Below, piece by piece: positions 8,738-17,272 of a stretch of 64,000 nt of DNA. A model generated the notes under the pieces. The model was not told the origin of the DNA. It saw only the letters and a program-made list of their open reading frames with translations, and ran no database searches. How positions within the stretch are numbered: the first letter of the stretch is position 1; each line of letters starts with the position of its first letter. The stretch is from Streptomyces caniferus (lineage in GTDB: Bacteria; Actinomycetota; Actinomycetes; Streptomycetales; Streptomycetaceae): contig NZ_BLIN01000005.1 of NCBI RefSeq assembly GCF_009811555.1, positions 992,001 through 1,056,000 of the forward strand, written 5' to 3'. The position numbers and the translations under genes were made by a program.

Positions 8738-9520
8738 GTGAGCGACGAAAGGCCGCAGCACACGATGACCGCTTCGAGGCACCCGACTCCGGCGCCCGGC
8801 CTGTGGCCGGCGGACACCACCGAGGACGTACGGGCACGGCAGCCGACGATGGCCGTGCTGCCCATCGGCAGCTTCGAACAACATGGTGCTTTCCTGCCGT
8901 TGACCACCGATACCGTCATCGCCTGCGCCATCGCGCGGGAGGTGTCGGCCGGCCGCCCCGTCCAGTTGCTGCCGCCGCTGACCGTGTCCTGTTCGCAGGA
9001 ACACGCCGCCTGGCCGGGGACCGTCAGCATTTCGGCGCGTACCCTCCATGCGGTCGTCACGGACATCGCCGATTCGCTCCGCAGGTCCGGTATCCGCACC
9101 CTGATTCTCGTGAACGGGCACGGCGGAAATTACGTGCTGCGCAATGTCGTTCAGGAATCCGCGGGGAGCGGCGTGCGGATGGCCCTCTTCCCCGGATCGG
9201 CCGACTGGGACGCGGCGCGCACCCGGGCCGGGGTGCAGACGTCCGGGCACACTGATATGCATGCGGGAGAGGCCGAGACGTCCATTCTGCTGTATGCCCA
9301 TCCCGAATTGGTCAAGGAAGGCTACGAATCGGCGGATTGTGTCGCCGATGACCGGAAGCACCTGCTGACCCTCGGCATGTCGGCGTATACGGAATCCGGG
9401 GTCGTCGGGCGTCCGTCGCTGGCGTCCGCCCGGAAGGGGAAGGAATTGCTGGCCGGTCTGGCCGAGGCATTCGACGAATATGCCGCGCTGTTCGACGCAG
9501 GAACGGAAGCCCATGACTGA
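8738..9520 (+). CDS. Creatininase-family amidohydrolase (possible FAPy deformylase)
   Basis: About 260 residues with all creatininase-family metal motifs: GSFEQHGAFLPLTTDT, the NGHGGN loop, and Glu in HAGEAETS. The family includes creatininase, mycofactocin MftE and archaeal ArfB, which removes the formyl group from FAPy nucleotides. Lying next to an FAPy-type GTP cyclohydrolase and overlapping a RibD-type reductase gene, an ArfB-like role is the best inference. The first in-frame start is GTG at 8738; ATG at 8765 would shorten the protein by nine residues and is also plausible. The stop overlaps the next gene by 8 bases. Confidence 0.85.
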   Translation: MSDERPQHTMTASRHPTPAPGLWPADTTEDVRARQPTMAVLPIGSFEQHGAFLPLTTDTVIACAIAREVSAGRPVQLLPPLTVSCSQEHAAWPGTVSISARTLHAVVTDIADSLRRSGIRTLILVNGHGGNYVLRNVVQESAGSGVRMALFPGSADWDAARTRAGVQTSGHTDMHAGEAETSILLYAHPELVKEGYESADCVADDRKHLLTLGMSAYTESGVVGRPSLASARKGKELLAGLAEAFDEYAALFDAGTEAHD

Positions 9521-10436
9521 GGTGCTCGACGCGGCGGCCGCCTGGGAGCGGCTGCGGGCGATCCGTACGGCCGACCAGGCGCGGGCCGCCGGCTTGGTGG
9601 CGGACGCGGACGGCGGACCGCGCTGGGAGCGGCCCGCCACCCCCGAAGCGGTGGAACTCGCGGCGCGCTATCTGCCGTTGTGCCTGGCCGGCCCGCGGGC
9701 CGCGTTCGCGCAGCTCGGCCAGAGCCTGGACGGCTTCATCGCGACCCGTACCGGCGACGCCGACTATGTCACCGGTGCCGAGGACCGCTGTCATCTGCAC
9801 CGGCTGCGCGCGCTGGCCGATGCGGTGGTCGTCGGGGCCGGCACCGCCGTGGCGGACGATCCGCGGCTGACCGTGCGGGCCTGTACGGGGGACAATCCGG
9901 TGCGGGTGGTGCTCGACCCGCGGGGCCGGGTGCCGCTGCACAGCGGGGTGTTCACCGACGGTGCCGCGCCGACGCTGTGGGTGGTGGGGCCGGACGTCAC
10001 CACCGTCCGGCACGGCAGCGGGGTCGACGTGCTGGTGCTGCCGGACGCCGACGCGTTCGCTCCCCCGCGCCTGCTGTCGGCGCTGGCGCGGCGCGGTCTG
10101 GGCCGGGTGCTGATCGAGGGCGGCGGTGTGACCGTCTCACGGTTCCTGCAGGAGCGGGCGCTGCACCGGCTGTATGTCACCGTCGCACCGGTCCTGCTCG
10201 GCGACGGCATCCCCGGCCTGCGGTTTCCCGGTACGCCGGTGATGCGCGAGGCGCTACGCCCGCCGTTGCGACGCGCCCTGCTCGGCGAGGACACGCTCTT
10301 CGAACTCGAACTGCGGGCGTTCGGTGCGCAGTCCGGCGGACCGGCGGACGAGCAGCACCGCGGCGCCGGGGAGGCTCGCGACGAAGGCGAGCACGCCGTA
10401 GATCACGGCGGTGGTGAGCCCCTGCGCCGCGCCTAG
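9513..10436 (+). CDS. RibD C-terminal-type pyrimidine reductase
   Basis: 307 residues. After an N-terminal extension of about 60 residues comes the dihydrofolate-reductase-like RibD fold: AQLGQSLDGFIA, DRCHLHRLRALADAVVVGAGT, DDPRLTVR, and VLIEGGGVTVSRFL. In riboflavin synthesis this domain reduces the ribose side chain of the diaminopyrimidine to ribityl. No deaminase domain is present, so this may act on a different intermediate. It is translationally coupled to the creatininase gene. Recognisable homology ends near 10320; the last 35-40 residues are low-complexity and overlap the convergent flippase gene by 183 bases. Confidence 0.85.
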   Translation: MTEVLDAAAAWERLRAIRTADQARAAGLVADADGGPRWERPATPEAVELAARYLPLCLAGPRAAFAQLGQSLDGFIATRTGDADYVTGAEDRCHLHRLRALADAVVVGAGTAVADDPRLTVRACTGDNPVRVVLDPRGRVPLHSGVFTDGAAPTLWVVGPDVTTVRHGSGVDVLVLPDADAFAPPRLLSALARRGLGRVLIEGGGVTVSRFLQERALHRLYVTVAPVLLGDGIPGLRFPGTPVMREALRPPLRRALLGEDTLFELELRAFGAQSGGPADEQHRGAGEARDEGEHAVDHGGGEPLRRA

Positions 10437-11261
10437 CCCGGCGGCGCCGAACGCCCAGGCGGCGACGCCCTCCCGCGGGCCCCAGCCGCCGACGTTCAGC
10501 GGCAGTGCCATCGCGAGCAGCGCCAGCACCACGAGCGGCACCAGTTCGGCCGTCGGCGCGGTGGCGCCCGCGACCCGGGCGGCCAGCACGAACATTCCGA
10601 GGTAGCCCGCCAGCACCACCACGGAGGAGAGCGCGACACCGGGCCAGACGCCGCGGGCGAGCAGGCCCTGACGTGCTTCGGTCAGCAGCGTGCGCAGGGC
10701 GCGTTCGGCCCGCGAGGCGCCCCGCCGCCGGCGCAGCAGGCCGGCGACCACCAGCAGCAGCACGCCCACGGCGGCCGCCGACAGTGCGACAGCCGGCGAG
10801 GTGAGGAAGCGGGTGACCGGCGCCAGCACGGGCGAGGGCCGGACGAGCAGCACCACCGCCCCGGCGACGAGCAGCACGACCTGGCCGGCGGTGCGTTCCA
10901 GAACCACCGCCCGCACCCCCCGGCCGAGGTCACCGGAGTGCCGGCCGTGGCGTACCGCGCGGTGCACATCGCCCAGGACGCCGCCGGGCAGCGCCGCGTT
11001 CAGGAACAGCGCCCGGTAGTAGTCCGCGACGGCCCCGCCCAGCGGGAGCCGCAGCCCGAGGCCGCGGGCCACCAGACACCACCGCCAGGCGCTGAACACC
11101 GTGGTGAGCAGGCCGAGGGCGAGGGCGGCCAGGAGCGTGGCGGCGTCGATCCGGCGCAGTCCGGCCAGGAAGGCGTCGGATCCCAGATGCCACACCAGGG
11201 CCACCAGGATGCCCAGTCCCGCGAGCAGCCTGAGCCATGCCGCCCAGCGGGACCGGTTCAT
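10254..11261 (-). CDS. Flippase-like membrane protein (LPG-synthase TM / UPF0104 family)
   Basis: 335 residues with about eight hydrophobic helices and family landmarks ADYYRALFLNAALPGGVLGDVHR and LNVGGWGPREGVAAWAF. This is the lysylphosphatidylglycerol-synthase transmembrane/flippase-like family, members of which translocate lipids or lipid-linked sugars. ATG at 11261 overlaps the methyltransferase stop as ATGA, so it ends a tightly coupled operon. Its 3' end overlaps the convergent reductase gene. A role exporting the cluster's glycosylated or lipid-linked product is an inference. Confidence 0.85.
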   Translation of the reverse strand: MNRSRWAAWLRLLAGLGILVALVWHLGSDAFLAGLRRIDAATLLAALALGLLTTVFSAWRWCLVARGLGLRLPLGGAVADYYRALFLNAALPGGVLGDVHRAVRHGRHSGDLGRGVRAVVLERTAGQVVLLVAGAVVLLVRPSPVLAPVTRFLTSPAVALSAAAVGVLLLVVAGLLRRRRGASRAERALRTLLTEARQGLLARGVWPGVALSSVVVLAGYLGMFVLAARVAGATAPTAELVPLVVLALLAMALPLNVGGWGPREGVAAWAFGAAGLGAAQGLTTAVIYGVLAFVASLPGAAVLLVRRSAGLRTERPQFEFEERVLAEQGASQRRA

Positions 11262-12136
11262 CCCGCGCTCCCGGACGAAGGCCCGGGCAGCGCCAGCAGA
11301 TCCGTGTGGTGCACCGCGACGGACAACTCCCCGGCCGCGCACTCCTCCAGCCGCCGGCGCAGATAGGCCACCGCTTCGGGGGCCAGCTCCGGCCGCTGTG
11401 CGACCGCGGCACCGACCCAGCCGCGCAGCCATTCGGCGGTCAGCGCGGATTCCGCACAGTCGAGCCGCCAGGGGCTGGGCCGCACCACCACGGTCGCACC
11501 GCGCCGCTCGAACGCCGCGACCGCCGCCGCGACGGCGTCCGGCCCGAGCAGCGCGCGGCCCTGGTCGGTGCGCCGCTGATGGTCGTTGAAGGCGTCGGCG
11601 ATCGCGGCGTCGAGCGGATCGGGCGGCGTCAGTTCGACGCGTCCGGCGACGGAGAGCGCCAGCAGCACCGGGCAGCCCGCGTCCACACAGGCCTCGGCGA
11701 GCGCCTCCACCTCCTCGCGGGTGAGCAGATCGAGCAGCGCCGAGGCGGTCACCAACGAGGTGCCGGCGAGGTCGTCGGCCGTGAGGGTGGCCAGGTCTCC
11801 GCGCCGGGTGGTGGCGTCAACGGGCGTGCCGTCGGCGGCCGTCACGGGCATCCGCGCACCGGCGTGCGCGAGCAGCAGGGGGTCGAGGTCGTGGAGGATC
11901 CAGTGCTGGGGGCCGGGCAGCCGGACGGTGAGCCAGCGCCCCATCGAGCCGGTGCCACACCCGAGATCGCGGATCACCAGGCCACCGGAGCTCCCGGGCG
12001 GGCCGGCCGGAGCCGACTGCGCGGACATCCACTCCAGCAGTGGATGCAGCAGCTCGGGGGCGCGGGCCACGGCGTCGGCGCGCTCCCGCAACTCCAGCCA
12101 CCGCGGGGCGAATCGGGGCCTGTCGGTCACGTTCAC
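11258..12136 (-). CDS. SAM-dependent methyltransferase, class I
   Basis: 292 residues. The SAM-binding motif I is VIRDLGCGTGSMGRWL (residues about 50-65), followed by an acidic HDLDPLLL strand and SLVTASALLDLLTREE. Acceptor substrate is not evident. GTG at 12136 overlaps the upstream glycosyltransferase stop as GTGA and its own stop overlaps the flippase ATG as ATGA, so translation of all three is coupled. Longer frames running upstream are shadows of the glycosyltransferase gene. Confidence 0.87.
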   Translation of the reverse strand: MNVTDRPRFAPRWLELRERADAVARAPELLHPLLEWMSAQSAPAGPPGSSGGLVIRDLGCGTGSMGRWLTVRLPGPQHWILHDLDPLLLAHAGARMPVTAADGTPVDATTRRGDLATLTADDLAGTSLVTASALLDLLTREEVEALAEACVDAGCPVLLALSVAGRVELTPPDPLDAAIADAFNDHQRRTDQGRALLGPDAVAAAVAAFERRGATVVVRPSPWRLDCAESALTAEWLRGWVGAAVAQRPELAPEAVAYLRRRLEECAAGELSVAVHHTDLLALPGPSSGSAG

Positions 12137-13254
12137 CGTGTGCTCCGGATCTCGTCCCGAAGCCGTTCCAGCGCTCCGGTCAGACTGTGCGACGTCATCT
12201 CCCACCCCTCCAGCATGGCACGCCGTGCGCGTGCCGCATTCTTCAACCCGTCCCGCAATTGCGGATCTTCCAGCCAGCCGCGCAGCGCCCCGGCGACGGC
12301 CGAGGGCTGTCCGGGCGCTACGAGCAGGCCGGGCACGCTGCCGTCGGGAGCCCGCCCGACCGCTTCCGGTACGCCGTCGGCCTCCGTCGCCAGCACCGGG
12401 ATCCCGCGGGCCAGTGCCTCGGTGACGACCATGCCGTAGGTCTCGGCGTACGAGGTGAGCACCAGCAGGTCGGCGGCGGCGTAGCGGGCTTCGAGCTCCG
12501 CGCCCGCCCGCGGTCCGGTGAGGGCGATCCGGTCGTCGAGACCGGACTCCGTGATGCTGCGGCGCAGTTGCGCGACGTAGCCGGGGTCGCGGTCGAGCCC
12601 GCCGACGAAGGCGCAGCTCCAGGGCAGCTCGGTGACGGTGGCGAGGGCCTCCACCAGGAGGTGCTGTCCCTTGCGCGGGGTGACCGCGGCGACGCACAGC
12701 AGGCCGGTGGCGCCGTCGGTGCCCGGCGCGAGGGGCGCGGCATCGGCTCCCGGCCGGGCGACGTGGACCCGCTCCGCCGCCAGCCCGTGCTGGGCGACGA
12801 GCCTGCGGGCGGCCCACGCGCTGGTGGCCACGACGGCCCCCGCGGCGTGCAGGGTGCGGCGTTCGCGGGCGTTCAGCTCCGCCGCCAGGGCAGGGTCGAG
12901 TCCGGTCTCGTCGGCCAGCGGCAGGTGGACGAGTACGGCGAGCCGCAGCCGTCCCGCCTCGGGGACCAGGATCTCGGGGACGCCGCAGGCGACCAGGCCG
13001 TCGAGGAGGACCACCGCGCCGTCCGGCAGCGCCGCCAGGTACCGCACCAGTCCCGCGCGGGCCGCGGCGTCCGGCTGCGGCCAGCTGCCGGGCGCCGCGT
13101 ACGGGCGCACCTGCCAGCCCGCCGCCGGGAGGTCGCGGCACACCCGGCGGTCGTAGGTGTTGCCGCCGCTCGGGACCGCCGGGTCGTCGACGTCACCGGG
13201 GAGGACGAAGTGCACCACACGCTCCGCCTCCGCGGTGGAGCCGGTAGAGGTCAC
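12133..13254 (-). CDS. GT4-family glycosyltransferase
   Basis: 373 residues with GT-B fold. The C-terminal donor-binding half shows [28 protein letters not shown] and the E-x7-E motif in [21 protein letters not shown], characteristic of GT4 retaining enzymes. N-terminal motif [19 protein letters not shown] is the acceptor side. GTG at 13254 overlaps the PTPS-like stop as GTGA. Sugar donor and acceptor are unknown; the acceptor may be the product of the pterin/pyrimidine enzymes or a lipid made by the CDP-alcohol transferase. Confidence 0.88.
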   Translation of the reverse strand: MTSTGSTAEAERVVHFVLPGDVDDPAVPSGGNTYDRRVCRDLPAAGWQVRPYAAPGSWPQPDAAARAGLVRYLAALPDGAVVLLDGLVACGVPEILVPEAGRLRLAVLVHLPLADETGLDPALAAELNARERRTLHAAGAVVATSAWAARRLVAQHGLAAERVHVARPGADAAPLAPGTDGATGLLCVAAVTPRKGQHLLVEALATVTELPWSCAFVGGLDRDPGYVAQLRRSITESGLDDRIALTGPRAGAELEARYAAADLLVLTSYAETYGMVVTEALARGIPVLATEADGVPEAVGRAPDGSVPGLLVAPGQPSAVAGALRGWLEDPQLRDGLKNAARARRAMLEGWEMTSHSLTGALERLRDEIRSTR

Positions 13255-13649
13255 AGGGTGCGCTCGTACGTCGCCCAGGCGATGTGGGACTCGTGCAGGG
13301 TGACCGAGAGCCCCGCCAGCTCGCGGGCGCCCGCACCAAAGTTGCCCGCCTCGATACGGTCGGCAAGGCGGTCGGCGATGACCTTGGCCAGGGCCTCCGT
13401 CGAGGTGTTGATGCCCGCGAAGTCGGGCTCGTCGTCGAGGTTGCGGTAGTTCAGCTCCCCGATCACGGCGCCGAGTTCCTGGGTCGCCAGGCCGATGTCG
13501 ACGACGATGTTGTCGGCGTCGAGCTCGGCGCGGCGGAAGGTGGCGTCCACGATGAAGGTCGCGCCGTGCAGACGCTGCGCGGGGCCGAAGACCGCGCCAC
13601 GGAAGCTGTGGGCGACCATGAGGTGATCGCGGACGGTGATGCTGAACAA
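13251..13649 (-). CDS. Divergent 6-pyruvoyltetrahydropterin synthase/QueD-fold protein
   Basis: 132 residues, the right length for the PTPS/QueD T-fold. The order is MVAHSF (first zinc His region), [37 protein letters not shown] and [11 protein letters not shown]. The catalytic Cys expected before the HGH motif is missing, and HGH reads HGA, so one zinc ligand also appears lost. It may therefore bind a pterin-like substrate with altered chemistry. TTG at 13649 is the start, seven bases after GGAGG. It lies between the dehydrogenase and glycosyltransferase genes. Confidence 0.85.
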   Translation of the reverse strand: MFSITVRDHLMVAHSFRGAVFGPAQRLHGATFIVDATFRRAELDADNIVVDIGLATQELGAVIGELNYRNLDDEPDFAGINTSTEALAKVIADRLADRIEAGNFGAGARELAGLSVTLHESHIAWATYERTL

Positions 13650-13727
13650 GGCCGTTCCTCCGGTGTGATGTCGGTCTCATGGGGGGTGTGGTCGGGGGGC
13701 GAAATCGGGTCGCTCCGCCGGGGGTTG

Positions 13728-14711
13728 TCAGCCGTCCGCCGGCCCGTACCGGATGCGGTGGCACAGCGCCGGGAGATCACCGGAGGCGAGCTTCGGCAGC
13801 ACCCGCGGCAGGTCCTCGAAGGCCGATTCGCCGGTGATCAGCGCGTCGAAGGCGGGGTCGGCGAGCAGGTCGAGGGCCACCGCGAGCCGGTCGGCGAAGG
13901 TACGGCCGGGCCGGGCCGGGGAGACCGTGCCCACCTGGCTGCTGCGGACGACCAGCCTGCGGGAGTGGAAGGCCTCCCCCAGCGGCAGGCTGACCTGCCG
14001 GTCTCCGTACCAGCTCAGCTCGATCACGGTGCCTTCCGGGGCGAGCAGTTCGAGCGAGCGCGTCAGGCCCTGCTCGGTGGCGCTGGCGTGCACGACCAGG
14101 TCGCAGTCGCCCAGCGCGTCCGCGGGCAGCGCGAAGTCCACGCCCAGTGCCCGGGCGATGGCGGCGCGTGCGGGGTCGGCGTCGACCAACTGCACCCGAA
14201 CCCCGGGAAAACGGGCCAGGACCGCGGCGACGCTGCAGCCGACCATCCCCGCGCCGACCACCGCGATCCGGTCGCCGACCAGCGGCGCGGCGTCCCACAG
14301 GGCGTTCACCGCGGTCTCCACCGTGCCCGCCAGTACGGCCCGCTCGGCGGGCACGGCGTCCGGTACCGGGGTGACGGCGCTCGCCGGGACGACGAAGTGC
14401 GTCTGGTGCGGATAGAGGCAGAAGACCGTACGGCCCAGCAGGTCGTGCGGCCCCTCCTCGACCACGCCTACATTGAGGTAGCCGTACTTGACCGGCGCCG
14501 GGAAGGTGCCTTCCTGGAACGGCGCCCGCATCACGGTGTGCTGGCTCTCGGGGACGCCGCCGCGGAAGACCAGGGTCTCCGTTCCGCGGCTCACTCCGGA
14601 GCAGATCGTGCGCACCAGAACTTCGTCGGCGGCGGGCTCCGGAAGGGTCACCGTCCGGATCTCGCCCTGACCTGGAGCGCTTAGCCAAAAGGCACAAGCG
14701 ACGCGCGGCAT
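13728..14711 (-). CDS. MDR-superfamily (zinc-type alcohol dehydrogenase-like) oxidoreductase
   Basis: 327 residues. The N-terminal GroES-like domain shows CSGVSRGTETLVFRGG and GYLNVGVVEEG; the Rossmann domain has VVGAGMVGCSVAAVL (residues about 165-179). Classic catalytic zinc ligands (GHE, Cys) are not seen, so it resembles the zinc-independent sub-branch annotated as dehydrogenases in actinobacteria. AGGAGG precedes ATG at 14711. It is the first gene of the minus-strand operon, 78 bases ahead of the PTPS-like gene. Confidence 0.87.
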   Translation of the reverse strand: MPRVACAFWLSAPGQGEIRTVTLPEPAADEVLVRTICSGVSRGTETLVFRGGVPESQHTVMRAPFQEGTFPAPVKYGYLNVGVVEEGPHDLLGRTVFCLYPHQTHFVVPASAVTPVPDAVPAERAVLAGTVETAVNALWDAAPLVGDRIAVVGAGMVGCSVAAVLARFPGVRVQLVDADPARAAIARALGVDFALPADALGDCDLVVHASATEQGLTRSLELLAPEGTVIELSWYGDRQVSLPLGEAFHSRRLVVRSSQVGTVSPARPGRTFADRLAVALDLLADPAFDALITGESAFEDLPRVLPKLASGDLPALCHRIRYGPADG

Positions 14712-14820
14712 CGGGATCCTCCTGGACGCTACGGCGATGGTTCATCGATGCTGGGGATCATGAGGACGCCGTCACCCTACGCGGCGCCCATCGAGTCCGC
14801 TACACATCCCGGGAGGCAGG

Positions 14821-15618
14821 GTGGCCGTGCAAGAGCGCTACGACACAAGGCCGTTCGGACCGGACATCACGGCCGGTATGGGTATGCAACTGCTGGTTCT
14901 GGAAGTGCTGTGCCGGGTGGGCGGTCTGGGCACCGTGGGCTGGTTCACCGGGTGCCTCTTCGCCGTGGTCACCTGGGCCGTGCTCACCGTCGCGATGCGG
15001 CGGACGTGGACCACGTCGTTCGGACCGGCCAACCGCGTCACACTGGCCCGCACGATTCTCGTCGGCGGGGTGACCGCGCTGGTCGCGGACTCCTTCGACC
15101 GGCGGACACCGGTCGTGGTGCTGATCACATTCGCCGCCGTGGCACTGGTCCTGGACGCGGTCGACGGCCAGGTGGCCCGGCGCACCGGAACGGCGACGCC
15201 CCTGGGGGCGCGCTTCGACATGGAGGTCGACGCCTTTTTGATCCTGGTGCTCTGCGTGCATGTCGCGATCCCGCTGGGCCCCTGGGTGCTGACCATCGGC
15301 CTCATGCGCTACCTCTTCGTCGCGGCGTCCTGGGTGCTGCCGTGGCTGCGCGGCGACCTGCCGCACAGCATGGCGCGCAAGACCGTGGCGGCGCTGCAGG
15401 GTGTCGTGCTGGTCGCGGCCGGTACGGGCATCCTGCCGCGGGCCTCGGCGACCGCCGCGGTGGCCGTGGCGCTGGGGCTCCTGGTGTGGTCCTTCGGACG
15501 TGATGTCGCGTGGTTGTGGCGGGCCGGGGCCGCAGCGGGCCATCCGCCCGTGGTCGCCGGCGTCCCGTCCCTCGCCGGCCTCCGCGTCACGTCCCGGCGT
15601 GCCGGCCCAGATAGATGA
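14821..15618 (+). CDS. CDP-alcohol phosphatidyltransferase-family membrane enzyme
   Basis: 265 residues with several hydrophobic helices. The diagnostic motif D-G-x2-A-R-x8-G-x3-D-x3-D is complete, from DGQVAR to FDMEVD (residues about 114-136). The family transfers a phospho-alcohol from a CDP-activated donor, making phospholipids or related phosphodiesters at the membrane. GTG at 14821 follows GGGAGGCAG. It is divergent from the MDR dehydrogenase, sharing a short intergenic region, and is probably part of the same pathway. Confidence 0.88.
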   Translation: MAVQERYDTRPFGPDITAGMGMQLLVLEVLCRVGGLGTVGWFTGCLFAVVTWAVLTVAMRRTWTTSFGPANRVTLARTILVGGVTALVADSFDRRTPVVVLITFAAVALVLDAVDGQVARRTGTATPLGARFDMEVDAFLILVLCVHVAIPLGPWVLTIGLMRYLFVAASWVLPWLRGDLPHSMARKTVAALQGVVLVAAGTGILPRASATAAVAVALGLLVWSFGRDVAWLWRAGAAAGHPPVVAGVPSLAGLRVTSRRAGPDR

Positions 15619-15982
15619 CCAGCGCCAGGAAGACCAGCAGCAGATTGGTCACGACGATGGAGAGCAGCACCTGGCGCCAGGGGCTGCGCCGTGGGGCCGG
15701 GCGGGTGAGCAGCACCGACCCGGGCAGCCGCGCCAGCCGGGTCCCGGGGCGCACCGCGATCGTACGGTACCGCCGGACGCCGCAGCGCGGCGAGGTGTGG
15801 CGGCGGGCGGCGCTCTCCGGGCACGCCCGGCCGTGCCCGCGGGCGGTGCGCAGCGGCCCTGGTCCGGGCGGACGCCCCCGGCAGGGCCGTACGGTCCCCC
15901 GCCCGGTGGCCATGGGTATGCAGGTGCGTGAGCGGACCGCCCGCCATGGCGGCGGCCCCTTGCGCCTCGGTGCGCCGGACAT
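15587..15982 (-). CDS. Possible small C-tail-anchored membrane protein
   Basis: The frame ends in a clear hydrophobic helix (about VLLSIVVTNLLLVFLALVIYL) followed by GRHAGT and a stop. Its N-terminal part is Arg/Pro-rich, so the start is uncertain: ATG at 15982, ATG at 15913 or a GTG near 15778. It overlaps the convergent CDP-alcohol transferase gene by about 30 bases. No family recognised. Confidence 0.4.
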   Translation of the reverse strand: MSGAPRRKGPPPWRAVRSRTCIPMATGRGTVRPCRGRPPGPGPLRTARGHGRACPESAARRHTSPRCGVRRYRTIAVRPGTRLARLPGSVLLTRPAPRRSPWRQVLLSIVVTNLLLVFLALVIYLGRHAGT

Positions 15983-16058
15983 CCGCGTCACCCTTTTCCG
16001 GTGGTGAGCGAGCGGGCTTCGCAGTGACGGCCACCGTCCGCGCGGCGCGGCGAGCGGA

Positions 16059-16439
16059 TCACGAGACCGCCCCCACTCCGTCGGCCGCCGGCACGGCACC
16101 GGCCTCGGTCTGCCGCAGTTCGGTCAGGAGCGCATGCTGCCCGGCGAGCACCTCGGTGAGGGCCCGGCGGGCGGCGCGCAGCAGCTCCGCGACCTCGCCG
16201 CCGGCCAGTTCGTAGACGACGGTGGAACCGCTGCGGGTGGCCGTCACCAGGCCCGAGCGGCGCAGCACCGCGAGCTGCTGGGAGAGCGCGGACGGCTCCA
16301 CCTCGATCGCGGAGAGCAGGTTCCGTACCGGCATCGGCCCGCTCTGGAGCAGTTCCAGCACCCGGATACGGACCGGATGACCCAGCATCCGGAAGAATTC
16401 TGCCTTGGCCTGACACAGCGGAACCCAGGCGCCGTTCAT
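16059..16439 (-). CDS. ArsR/SmtB-family transcriptional regulator
   Basis: 126 residues with the ArsR winged helix: FRMLGHPVRIRVLELL, then the recognition helix EVEPSALSQQLAVLRRSGLV and the wing TRSGSTVVYEL (residues about 18-80). No CxC metal site is visible, so it may sense something other than a soft metal. ATG at 16439 follows a GGGCGAGGA-like site. Target is unknown; upstream sequence is AT-rich (about 16540-16590) and the divergent gene is a VOC protein. Confidence 0.85.
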   Translation of the reverse strand: MNGAWVPLCQAKAEFFRMLGHPVRIRVLELLQSGPMPVRNLLSAIEVEPSALSQQLAVLRRSGLVTATRSGSTVVYELAGGEVAELLRAARRALTEVLAGQHALLTELRQTEAGAVPAADGVGAVS

Positions 16440-16885
16440 GTCCTCGCCCCGCTTCCGGGACCGGGCGCGGACCGCGCCGCGCGCACCCGTTTCCGTACCG
16501 ATCCGGCGAAACCGCCCACGCATGTCCTCCGCGTTCAGGCCGACAGGCCATCGCGTCATCTGTTGAATTGCGGAATTCTGCAACTGTAGACGACCGGGGC
16601 GGGCGACTTGAATGGGTGGGCCGGACAAAACGGGGGCTGGCGCGGCGCGGATCTGCCGGTGCGCGTGCCCCGGCCGACGCCGGCCCGCCCGATCGCGCCG
16701 CCCGCCGCGGGCCCGCGGTGCGGTCGCCCCACGAACTCCCCGACGGGCACGCGAAGTTACCGCGGTGCGGCCGACGCCGGAAGCCCGGCCCCCGCACCGG
16801 TCACGGGCCGCGACCGCGGACGCCCGCCGCGTACCGCATGATTCCGGTGGACAACCCACCCACCCCCAACCGCATAGTGACGCCC

Positions 16886-17260
16886 ATGACTTCACTGGTA
16901 CGCCACACCACGATCGACTGCGCCGACGCCTACCGCCTGGCGAGCTTCTGGGCGCAGGTGCTGGGCGGAACGCTGGCCGACGACGATCTGCCGGGCGATC
17001 CGGAGGCCACCGTCACGGCCGCGGGCGGCGCCCTGCTGTTCGTCACGGTGCCCGATGCCAAGGCCGGGAAGAACCGGGTGCACCTGGATCTGCAGCCGCA
17101 GGACCGCAGCCGGGACGAGGAGGTCGAGCGGCTGCTGGCGCTCGGCGCGACCCTGGTGGCCGACCACCGCCGGGCCGACGGGACCGGATGGGCGACGCTC
17201 GCCGACATCGAGGGCAACGAGTTCTGCGTGGAGCGCAGTGCGGCCGAGCGGGCGGGCTGA
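16886..17260 (+). CDS. VOC-superfamily (glyoxalase-like) protein
   Basis: 124 residues with the beta-alpha-beta-beta-beta glyoxalase repeats: TIDCADAYRLASFWAQVLGG, NRVHLDLQPQD and WATLADIEGNEFCVER. This is the glyoxalase-like-domain subgroup with His in HLDL and a Glu near the end as likely metal ligands. Substrate unknown. It is convergent with the siderophore-interacting protein gene. Confidence 0.82.
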   Translation: MTSLVRHTTIDCADAYRLASFWAQVLGGTLADDDLPGDPEATVTAAGGALLFVTVPDAKAGKNRVHLDLQPQDRSRDEEVERLLALGATLVADHRRADGTGWATLADIEGNEFCVERSAAERAG

Positions 17261-17272
17261 CCCGTCAGGGCG

